Assembly: GCF_036323735.1 (NCBI RefSeq)
Contig: NC_086029.1
Location: forward strand, 14,059,816 to 14,123,815
Source: Rattus norvegicus
Lineage: Eukaryota; Chordata; Mammalia; Rodentia; Muridae
Length of the DNA: 64,000 nt
Direction: 5' to 3'
Below the pieces are notes generated by a model, which was not told where the DNA came from, searched no databases, and saw only the letters and a program-made list of their open reading frames with translations. Shown in pieces: positions 54,142-64,000 of this stretch. How positions within the stretch are numbered: position 1 is the first letter of the stretch; every line of letters starts with the position of its first letter. Made by a program: the position numbers and the translations under genes.

Positions 54142-57100
54142 TCTGGTTAGTTGTTGATAGCTGTTTGTCTCATCTTCTGCCTTTCAATTCTGAAACTGTT
54201 CAGGTAGTTCACCTTAGTTTTTACTGGTAAAGGAACATGTAACAGTTCTGTTTAGATAATTTCTTATTTTCAAAAGAAGTACTGAGCATGATCTTGTTTA
54301 ATAGTAGCATTATCAATACAAAACATGTATGTATTCATTCTGCTTATCACTTTTTTTGGATAAAAAAATAAAGCTAGTTCTGAGATCTCTATAGGTAGTG
54401 AAAATAATGAGTTGAAAACAAATGTGTTTATCTTTCTTAAATCAGAAAACATAGACTCAAAATCTCTTCTGCCTATCTGAAAGTTGTGGAGTGACTTTTG
54501 GAATTTCTGGAGAGGGATGTTGATTATTCCTGCATCTTCACAAACATCTAGAGCTTCAACTGAATCTGGTGAGATTATCCCTGGATACTTTATGACTGCC
54601 ATTATCATCAGAGCATTAGAGAATGAGGTGCAGGGATGGTCATCTTTTCACAGAAGAGAAGCTGTTTGGGTTGATTTCTCAGAGCAAGTGCTAAGACATG
54701 TTCTTCTTTGACAAGAGAATTTTTTTTAAAGGAAAAGTATTTGTAAAGCCTGGCAAGTGTTCAAATTCTTCATTTAATTTTTGAATGGAAGAATTGAAGT
54801 TAGTATAGATAGTTTCTAAGGAATATTTTAGATTTTACAGCTGTGGTCTAAAGAAGTCATGGGAGAGGACATTACATGTTCAGAGTCAAGAAATGTACAA
54901 AGCTTTGTTTGCAGTATGCTATGAAGAACCACACAATTATTAAACTGCAGCTGCTCTTTTCTTTTCCAAAGGGACTCCATAGAAATGCGATTTGTTCTAG
55001 CAATAGACCTGTTCATCCATTCACCTGAAAGGTGCTTACCTTTCCTCAAAAAAGTCAGGCAACAGGCAAAGTATTGTACCTCTGGGCAGTCAGTTCTTCA
55101 GCGAAGATCCAAGTCCCATGTGAATAAAGAGGAACTCAAATATTTCCAGACCTGACACAGTAGCATGGGAACAGTGGATGGTGGTTTTGCTTGGCTCAGC
55201 ATAAGGGGCCTGTCTCATGAGGAGAGTGTCTCTACTTCCCTTCCGAGAAACCAAGCCATGTTGCTCTAACTGATATCAGGACAAAGCGCTGGCAAATGAC
55301 ACGGGGACCCAGTGTAGTTGTGTGTCAATTATGTTATAAATTATGCAGCTGTTGAGTGTTGTTTTTCTTCCTGGAAGAAAGTAAAAATTACCTGGGGAGA
55401 GCAAATGGGAAGAAACAGCCCAATGCAATGATGCCTTTCCCTCATGTCTTCTGAAACTCATTTATTGCAAAGAGCACTTGAATCCAAAGGAACATCTTTT
55501 TTTTCCTTAGAAGTAGCAAATCTAAAAACAGTAGCAAAACTTCTGTTTCTCAGGTCTCATTCTTGCTTTTCTCTCTTTCTATTAGCTGTGTCATTTTGGA
55601 TTTAGAAAGATTACAGGGTTATGTCATCAATATGAAACAATTTTTAAATTAATAATTAATAAGGAACAAAGAAAGGCTGACTCCTTGCTGAGTCTTAGTC
55701 ATCAAACTGATCCCTGCTGTAAAAGTTGATTAATGTAGATGCTCAAGATGAGACACAAGCCAATATTTGGCATATTACACATTTGAGATAGTCTTAGATG
55801 TTCTTTCTCTAATGCTTTCTTTCACAAATACTAGATTTAAAAACCTATACAAAAATAACATTTTCCCTGAGAGATCTATTAACATAGTGAATGATATAAA
55901 TTTTTATTACTATTACTTTATGTATCAAGATAAAAATCAGTGTTTCAAAATGTATACTGATTTTATTATCAAATTAATAATGGCCAAAGCAGTTAATGAT
56001 GCTTTGAAAGAAAGGGTTTCACTTTATTTTTGCTTTTGAGTTTTTGCACATTGTGTTAGCATTGGGAAGACTTTGGAGATCAGTAGACTGCAGCCAGTTT
56101 AATTAAAAGTAATTAAGTATCTATTTTATAACTTTATGATTCCAAAGTAAGTTTTACTGTAAATACTCATTTACTTGTAGCCACTACTTGACCAGATAGT
56201 TCAAATAATCCATTATACAATTTCATGTCACTATTTTATATCTTAACTAATTTTTAAATAATAAATGAGAAAAGATATTATGTCAGAACTTAAACTAATA
56301 TCATCATAAAGATGGAAACAGATCCTTTAACATTTTTGAAAAATAAATGACTTGTTTCAAATTCAGTCCTATGTATACAAGCTATACCTAATTGTGTACC
56401 TATTTCACAATTAAAGCATTATTAATAAATCTTTTCTCTATTTCTGTTATGTTTTCAACAAAGAATCTTTACATATCCAAAAATCCTAAGAATGGAACCA
56501 AAGACCATCATGAAAATGAATTCTCATTTATTAGCTATTAACTAAATTCTTCCACCTCATATAGGCACTATAAACACTGTGACGAATTGTCTTATAAAAA
56601 TTTTTAAGGCTTAGCAAAACATATTAAAATTAATATTGGTGATGTGGTTCAAACAATATGCTAGAATGAAGACATGAGTTTGATAAGTCACTCAAATTTA
56701 AAAAAAAATCAAAACTAAATATGAAGCCTTGGTTTCAGTCCTATGAGACATAGAAGGTAGACCATGTTTAATAATCCTTAAAACTATTGTAATATAGCTC
56801 TTAATGCTTCCACTCAAGGATAACTTAATGTTATCCACTCAAGACTCACAGTTTAAAAGCTTTGTTCCCAGTTGATAGATTGAATTCTTATGAGATGTCT
56901 TGATCATTAGAGCACCAATTCAAACAATAGGCTAACCCATCAATAGGCTCTCCATTATTGGGAGGTGGTGGATGCTAACGAAGTGGACCCTGGATGGTAG
57001 AAGTAGATAAAAGGAGGCAGTGCTTTGATGCGAGTATTGTCTCTGGTCCTTCCTGTCACCCTCTGCTTCCTGTACATTGTAAGGTTAGCAGCTTTGCTGT

Positions 57101-58029
57101 ACCACGTGCTACTTGTCATGATGTCCATATTCATAGAAGGTTCACACTCTGGTGAGTATGTGACCATAAATGGAAACTCTCAGACCACAAGGCAAGATGA
57201 GTCTTCCTTTCTTTGTCCTGTATCTCCAGTGTTTGACACAGTGAAGGAACACTAACTGGCAGATCGCTAAAACATTGCAATTGCCTTCTTTAGTCACTCA
57301 CGTGTCCATTCAGCACCTTTATCAAGAATCTCTTTCATTTCCTGTTATACTTTGAGTAGGAAGAAGAGGCAGATTTGTTATTCTGTATGCAATAATTTGC
57401 ATGTTCTACAGATGTACATTATAGATATTCTTATTCTTGGTAGTATCAATTCTTCATTGATATTATTCTAGGTCTTACTCTAAAGCCACACCAACATTTT
57501 CCTTAAAACCAAATTTAATATCCACTGTACTAAATACTCAACCACACTCTCCAAAAATCCTGTAGAAAGCTAGTTAAAAGACAGCATGAAATATTGTACT
57601 GTTATATAGTGACCTTATTCAAGTTCTGTGTTGACTTTCTTCTTAAATATAAGATACCTCAAGAACTTCAAGAACAAGGACTTGGACAGTTTATTATGAT
57701 TATTGAAACCTTTCCAGAAACTCTAACAAATATTTCTTTTGTGCATTTTAGAACCATATTAAAGGGAAACATTGTATTTATTTACCAATAAGAATAATTA
57801 AATATGTTTATTTATAAAAGATATTTTATATGAAAAGTGAATATAATTTTAAATATTTTACATTCAGAAATACTTAAATTGTTCTGTATATGTTCTTTAG
57901 TGTTGGTCCTATCAGTTTAAAGCCATTATTCTTTCAGGTAATAAATATCTTTTTTGTATTCACACATTATTTCTTATAACAAAGTTGCTGAAGTAAATAT
58001 TTTTGCTTAAACTCTTCTAACTCTATGCA
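54142..58029. other. Largest unassigned block, AT-rich
   Basis: Almost 3.9 kb without a recognised repeat or gene. The longest frame is 112 codons on the minus strand (54270-54608), beginning MIMAVIKYPG, with no domain I know. The sequence looks single-copy and is the best place to test for conservation. Confidence 0.45.
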
Positions 58030-58150
58030 TCTTCCCACTCTAGCACAGATGATCATTTTGTAAGTTCATAAGACTTTCATGAAGTTGAAGTGAGAAAACA
58101 TATGTTAAACATCAAGTGCAGTGTTCAGACCACAGTTCCTATTCAATACA
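58030..58150 (+). mobile_element. Possible MIR SINE, ancient
   Basis: GAAGTTGAAGTGAGAAAACA, AACATCAAGTGCAGTGTTCA and CCTATTCAATACATATCAGC resemble the MIR 3' part at low identity. Confidence 0.4.
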
Positions 58151-59904
58151 TATCAGCTTTCTCTCCAGTTTTTTCTCTCCTTTCCTTTTTTTCTCTGAGT
58201 CATGTGCTGCCTATTAGTATTTCTGTCCTCCATATTGGTAGAATAAATGATGTCTAGGAAAATGTTAATAGTTAAAGTCTCTAATCTTCAGATTAGAGTC
58301 GTTAACCATTTTCCTAAGCACTTAGTAATACAGTAACATTTGCTTTCTAACAAGCACTTTTCTTTTTTCAGAAGTGTCTGAGGAAAACCCCTTAAGGAAA
58401 CCAACTTTTCATAAATTTGCAAATTCAATGCTTCATTCTTTTGCTGCCATTTTCCAACCTGTCAGACACATCTGTTTTGCTTTTGCTTCAGTGGGCTCTC
58501 TGCAGGAGCCTCCTTTCTGACATGATTATCCAGCAATATCATTTTTAGTTCCTTGCATTGGCAGCTCCCTCCTCAACCGCTTGAAGATATTTTACAGATT
58601 CTTCCTCTCTTAGTGACTCTTAAGAGACTACTTGTGGGGGGATGAATTAAATCATCCACTCGAGTGTCATCCTAACCTCTATGTTCATTCTTTTTCTTAA
58701 GTGAATAAATTATGTTCTGTGGCTCCCATCTAAAGGAGTGTACAAATGTGTACCTCCTTCCTGGGGAAGACTCCCACCCAAACTAAATTTTAGACACTTA
58801 GCAATAGTACTACTTGCCTCAAATACATTATGGCTCTAGGATATCTTGTAGTGAAGATCAGATCATTCCAGTTCAGAGTCCCTTCGGCCCTAGTTTTAAA
58901 GTGCTGTTTCTTTCTCCATTGAGATATTTCTCTCGAAGAACTAAGGAGTTCTGGGTCCCACCTGCAAGCTACACTTTCCCCAATAATCCATTATCCTGCA
59001 TGACACATGACATCTCCCTTCTCAGAACAGTTTCATTGCACACCCTCCACCTGCCCAGTAATGTCATCCAGAGTGGCAATCATTCACTCTGATGAACTTA
59101 CTGAATTGTAAATTTCCTATAGTTGAAGCTTTCTATTTTTCATCCTCTCCTCACATGAAAAATAATACTTCCTTATGTATGGACTTCTTTTGCTTTTAGG
59201 CATTTTGGTCTGCCACTTGGCTTCTGCTTTACCTGAGATTCTCATCGTGATATAATTAGATATAACTACTCTCTGACTTCTTTCCTGAATCCATTTCTCT
59301 CCAATGTATGGGGTGCTTTGTCAACAACATGTCTTTTGAGTACAATAGCAGATGATATTGTTCTTCCTTTAAAGTTTTTTGAGTAGCTTCTTATTAGTTA
59401 ATATATTTAAAAATGCTTTTTGAGATTCTTTAAAAGAGAGAGCCTGCTGCTTGTTGTATAAAGCTTTCTCATTTTGGTGCTTGCTTACACTTCGAGCGTA
59501 ATCATCTCCTACTTCCAAAACTATATCAGTAGTTTAGCCAAGTATCAAAATCCCATTGCTAGTTTATGTTCTAAAGTTTTGCATTTTTATTTCTATCTGA
59601 AACTTATATTGCAATGTTACCTTTAAGATTAGTTAAAAATTAGTCACTTTAACATTCAGTTGGTACCATATTTATCATCTTATTGAGCCTCTGCATCTTT
59701 ATTTACAACATCAACACATTGTAAAATAGCTTGCATTTTAATTTTCTCCAAGTTAAAATAGATGCTTTCTGAAGGTGTTTAAGAAATTTTTGAACTACAT
59801 ACTCATTAAAAGTGCATATTTCCATCTTCAATGTACAACTAAGATTTCACCACATTAAAAATAAAAATATTTGATGACTTTGTGATAAAAGATTGAGTTG
59901 AATT
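58151..59904. other. Unassigned DNA
   Basis: No recognised gene. The 92-codon plus frame at 58814-59092 has no known domain. Confidence 0.4.
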
Positions 59905-60280
59905 GAAATGCTGCCCACAGACTCATGGGTTGAATGCTTGCTCCATAGGCAGCGGTGTTCTTAGATGTGTCCTCGTTGGAGTAGGTGTGGCCTTGTGGGA
60001 GGAAATGTGTCACTGTTAGGGCAGGTTTTGACATCTCTTGTTCTCAGCATGCACCCAGTGTAGCACACAGTCCCTTTTTGCTGCCTTCTGAACAATACAT
60101 AGAACTTCTCCAGTACCATGTCTGCCTGCACTCTGCCATGTCTCCCATGCTTCCCGCCATGATGATCATGGACTAGGCCTCTGAAATTGTAAGCCAGCCT
60201 CAATTAAATATTTTTCTTGATAAGAGTTGTTGTGGTCCTGGTGTCTCTTCAAAGCAATAAAACTAAGACATTGAGTGAAC
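59905..60280 (+). mobile_element. Rodent hAT-type DNA element
   Basis: GAGTAGGTGTGGCCTTGTGG, GAGGAAATGTGTCACTGTTA, ACCATGTCTGCCTGCACTCT, GCCATGATGATCATGGACTA, GCCTCTGAAATTGTAAGCCA and CAATAAAACTAAGACA match a common rodent hAT-type element. No transposase. Confidence 0.75.
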
Positions 60281-60594
60281 CAGTAGCCAATAAATGATGT
60301 TAGTAAGTGAAATTTTATAATTATTTTAGTAAATTATAGATAGAAAAAATGAGTCAAAGGAAAAAATAAAAAATTATAAATGTAATGGAAGTGCAAAAGG
60401 AAAACATAGGGGTAGCTGAGTGGCAATTTTGGAAAATTAAGATAGCAAGGCTTTAGAGTTCTGCCTAGAAATTTTTAACAAAGTCTGGCTCTGGAAATTT
60501 TGGGATGTTCTATCCACGTGTGATTTCATCTGGGAAGAAATAAGTAATAAACTCAGGCAGCAGCTCTCCATATCATCTTGGCTGTTATTAGTTA
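60281..60594. other. Unassigned DNA adjoining L1
   Basis: No recognised element. Confidence 0.35.
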
Positions 60595-62828
60595 TAGAAA
60601 ATAAAATAATTGAGGAGTGTTCCTCTTTCTCCACATCCTAGCCAGCTTATGCTGTCACCTGAGTTTTTTATCTTAGCCATTCTGCCTAGTGTGTGGTGGA
60701 ATCTCAGTGCTGTTTTGATATGTATTTCTCTGTTGACTAAGGATGATGAACATTTCTTTAGGTGCTTCGTGACGATTTGATATTCCTCAGTTGAGAATTC
60801 TTTGTTTAACTCTACCCCATTTTTAATAGGGTTATTTGTCTCCCTGCGGTCTAACTTCTTGAGTTCTTTGTATATTTTGGATATAAGCCCTCTATCAGAT
60901 ATAGAATTGGTAAAGATCTTTTCTCGATTTGTTGGTTGTTGTTTAGTCCTATTGACAGTGTCCTTTGCCTCATAGAAGCTTTGTAGTTTTATGAGGTTCC
61001 ATTTGTTGATTCCTGATCTTAGAGCATAAGCCATTGGTGTTCCGTTCAGGAAATTTCTCCCTGTGACCATGTGTTCAAGACTCTTCCCCACTCTCTCTTC
61101 TAATAGTTTCCATGTATCCGGTTTTATGTGGAGGTCCAAGATCTACTTGGACTTGATCTTTGTACAAGGAGATAAGAATGGATCAATTTACATTCTTTTA
61201 CATGCTGATCTCCAGTTGAACCATCACCATTTGTTGACAATGCTGTCTGTTTTCCACTGGGTGGTTTTAGCTCCTTTGTCAAAGATCAAGTGACCATAGG
61301 TGTGTGGGTTCATTTCTGGGTCTTCAATTATATTTCATTGATCTACCTGCCTTTCTCTGTACCAATACCATATAGATTTTATCACTAGTGTTCTGCAATA
61401 CAGCTTGTGATTAGAGATGGTGATTCCCCCAGAAGTTCTTTTATTGTTGAGCATAGTTTTGCTATGCTTTGGATGTTTGTTATTCAAAATGAATTTGCAA
61501 ATTGCTCTTTCTAACTCTATGAAGAATTGAGTTGGAATTTTGATGGGGATTTCATTTAATCTGTAATTAGCTTTGGGCAAGGTAGCCATTTTTACAATAT
61601 TAATCCTGCCAATCCATGAGCATGGGGGATCTTTCCAACTTCTGAGACCTTCTTCAATTTCTTTCTTCAGAGACTTGAAGTTCTTGTCATACAGATTTTC
61701 GCTTGCTTGGTTAGAGTCACAACAAGGTATTTTATGTTATTCGTGACTATTGAGAAGGGTGTTGTTTCTCTACTTTCTTTCTCAGCCTGTTTATTCTTTG
61801 AGTAGAGAAAGGCTACAGATTTGTTTTAGTTAATTTCATATCCAGCCATTTTGCTGAAGTTGTTTATCAGATTTCTGAGTTCTCTGGTGGAATTTTTGGA
61901 GTCATTTAAATATACTGTCATATCATCTGCAAATAGTGATATTTTGACTTCTTCCTTTCCAATTTGTATCCCTTTGACATCCTTTTGTTGTCTAATTGCT
62001 CTGGCTAGGACTTCAAGTACTATATTGAATAGGTAGGAAGAAAGTAGTCAGCCTTGTCTAGTCCCTGATTTCAGTGGAATTATTTCTAGTTTCTCTCCAT
62101 TTAGTTTGATGTTGGCTACTGGTTTGCTGTATATTGCTTTTATTTTGTTAGGTACGGGCCTTGAATTCCTGATCTTTCTAAGACTTTTATCATGAAGGGG
62201 TATTGAATTTTGTCAAATACTTTCTCAGTGTCTAATGAAATGATCATGTGTTTTATTTTTCCTTTACTTAGTTTATATAGTGGATTACGTTGATGGATTT
62301 CCATATATTTAACCATCCTTGGGTCCCTGTGATGAAGCCTACTTGACCATGATGAATGATCGTTTTGATTTGTTCTTGGATTCAGTTTGTGAGAATTTTA
62401 TTGAGTATTTTTTCATCAATATTCTGCAGGGAAATTGGTCTGAAGTTCTTTTTCTTTGTTGAGTCCTTGCGTGGTTTAGGCATAAGCATAATTGTGGCTT
62501 CATAGAATGAATTGGGTATTGTTCCCTCTGTTTCTATTTTGTGGAATAGTTTGAAGAGTATTGATATTATTAGGTCTTCTTTGGAGGTCTGATAGAATTC
62601 TACACTAAATTCATCTGTTCCTGGGTCTTTTTTCATTGGGAGATGTTTAAATACTGCTTCTATTTCTTTAGGAGTGGTGGGACTGTTTACATGGTTTATC
62701 TGATCCTGGTTTAACTTTGATACCTCATATCTGTCTAGAACATTGTTTCTTTCCTCCAGATTTTCCAGTTTTGTTGAGTATAGACTTTTGTAGTAGGATC
62801 TGATAATTTTTTGAATTAGTTTTCATTG
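60595..62828 (-). mobile_element. L1 ORF2 internal block (reverse transcriptase to cysteine-rich domain), antisense
   Basis: The minus strand covers ORF2 from the endonuclease-RT linker (62828) to just past the cysteine-rich C-terminal motif (60595). It lacks a 3' UTR and poly(A) at its 3' end as well as the 5' part, so both ends are missing. It aligns base for base over long stretches with 1-880 (for example 61967 with 1). An abutting sense L1 3' UTR begins at about 62830. Confidence 0.92.
60600..62828 (-). pseudogene. L1 ORF2 reverse transcriptase and C-terminal domain, broken
   Basis: Pieces in order on the minus strand: 62636-62382 (start of the reverse transcriptase, with PGTDEFSVEFYQ and RPISLQNIDEKILNKILTN); the catalytic box ISLFADDM encoded near 61945-61920; 61589-61335 (LPKANYRLNEIPIKIP to SGGITISNHKLYCR); and 61139-60588, 183 codons, with the region after the thumb, RMAKIKNSGDS and CGERG of the cysteine-rich domain. 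Stops and frameshifts separate the pieces. The catalytic aspartates are still encoded but the protein is not continuous. Confidence 0.9.
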
Positions 62829-62829
62829 C

Positions 62830-63250
62830 TGAAGCTACTACTTAAGACCTAAGGCTCATGGGTCCTTGAAGAAAATGGGGAGCAAAGACTAGATAAGAGG
62901 AGCAGGACATTTGCAGTTTGTGTTTCCTAAAATTGTTAAAAGCCACATTCATCAGTAATGCCAACATGGCTGCCAAAATTTGACCTCCCAAAATGTCAAT
63001 AACAATAAAGTATGCTAACATGGATGAGAAGTGACACGGGTGGTAGGGTACAATAATCTCATTCAAAGAACTACAAGCAACTAAGGAAAGCTAAGAGGGG
63101 GGGGGGCATCTTCTCCTAGTAAAGAACACACCAATTGGTTATCCAATGCCAGACTGCCACTCCTTAAAAGCAATGCATATGAATAACATTATATACACTG
63201 ATAAGGTTATATTTATAAATACACATTCCTGAGTGTGTGTACATTTATTT
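62830..63250 (+). mobile_element. L1 3' UTR (older Lx-type), sense, abutting the antisense ORF2 block
   Basis: AAGAACTACAAGCAACTAAG, GAACACACCAATTGGTTATC, CAATGCCAGACTGCC and GAATAACATTATATACACTG are the sense equivalents of the antisense block at 30960-31140. A poly(G) run is at 63097-63106. No poly(A) tail follows at 63250. Confidence 0.7.
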
Positions 63251-64000
63251 AAAGCCAAGGGTATATCCCAGAGCCCTGCGAATTCAGAATTTTCTAGAAT
63301 CTAGATAGAGTACTTAGGTAGCTTATTTAATCCCTTCAGTTCTCATCAGTAAAATTAAGAAGTGGCACCAACTTATATGAGTAAAATAGTTGTACCCACA
63401 AAATAATATGTAAAATAAAATATGTACCATATTTTATTCCATATTAATTGTTTGTTCACAATTTTGACCACCAAGTCTTTCTTTTTGGAAGGTAAAAACA
63501 AAAATTATAGGTTTAGTGTTTTTTTTTTAAATCCACATGACTCTTGGTTTAGATTTAAATTTTTTGTTTATCAACACAGTAAGTCACTCATTTGAAACTG
63601 AGTGACTGCTTCAGCCGACCCTCTAGCTTAGGAATTTATTTAATTTCTTTTTGGTTTCATGCTTTCCCACAGGCAGTTTTGACTGTCATATACACTTAGA
63701 GTAGACACGTTGTACAGTGAAATTGGACAAAATGTTTGTGACAACCTTCATCTGAGACATAAACATTGCTTATTTCCTGCTTGTGTTTTCAATAAAAGCA
63801 TATTATTTTAAGCAAAACTACTTAGAATATGACTAAATGCAAACTCCATCAAACAACATACAATAGAAGCAGTTCTTTCTGGTCCATGAAACAGAAGAAC
63901 ATATATGTAAAAGGCTTTTATTTCCTTAATTGACTCTTTTGGATGAAGACAATTAAGTTCTCATTCACTGGACTAATATCCAGTGATTTTTATATCTGTC
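63251..64000. other. Unassigned AT-rich DNA
   Basis: No recognised repeat or gene to the window end. Confidence 0.4.

Noticed and set aside
54270..54608. 112-codon minus-strand frame in unique DNA
   Set aside because: No recognised domain or splice context; one frame of this length is expected by chance in AT-rich DNA of this size.

Overview
This is a vertebrate nuclear window, almost certainly from a rat (Rattus, probably R. norvegicus) and either intergenic or deep intronic. The evidence is the repeat content. Two ID (BC1-type) SINEs have clean target-site duplications. Several 5'-truncated L1 copies carry the G-rich rat/mouse-type L1 3' UTR. B1, B2/B3 and B4 SINEs are present, along with rodent hAT-type DNA elements and long (TG)n, (GA)n and (AAAT)n microsatellites. 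I recognise no functional protein-coding gene, exon, rRNA, tRNA or CRISPR array. Every ORF whose family I can name belongs to a decayed transposable element, and the other ORFs are short and look like chance or repeat-derived frames. Family names come from remembered consensus features, not from a search, so subfamily labels are provisional.

Layout. 1-4113: an antisense L1 running off the left edge, with ORF2 (reverse transcriptase part and endonuclease), ORF1 and a 5' UTR that still has a 600-bp monomer repeat. 5.1-8.6 kb: a dense patchwork of an hAT element, an L1 3' UTR, an L1 piece whose ORF1 is joined to the endonuclease by an internal deletion, a gammaretrovirus-like integrase-env remnant without LTRs, and another L1 3' end. 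8.6-15.5 kb: mostly unassigned DNA with a small L1 tail, an ancient L2 and B2-type SINEs. 15.5-18.8 kb: two L1 pieces and an ID element. 22.6-25.2 kb: an old L1 interrupted by two later L1 insertions, followed by a B1 and an ancient L1. 26.7-29.8 kb: B2 inside an older SINE, two hAT ends facing each other, and an L1 ORF2 3' end carrying an ID insertion. 30.8-34.7 kb: two L1 3' UTR blocks in opposite orientations. 35-48 kb: mostly unassigned DNA with microsatellites, B4 SINEs, an hAT element and one short L1. 48.7-52.7 kb: three L1 3' ends. 52.7-60.6 kb: largely unassigned. 60.6-63.3 kb: an antisense L1 ORF2 block abutting a sense L1 3' UTR, an arrangement like a twin-priming inversion.

Function. 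Nothing here forms an operon, pathway or defence system. The biology on show is retrotransposition and decay: target-primed insertion with duplications of 13-16 bp, nesting, truncation, inversion and microsatellite growth. The items most worth following are the env-bearing retroviral remnant, the L1 5' UTR monomers, the nested L1 block and the inverted L1 at the right end. I found no convincing undescribed system.
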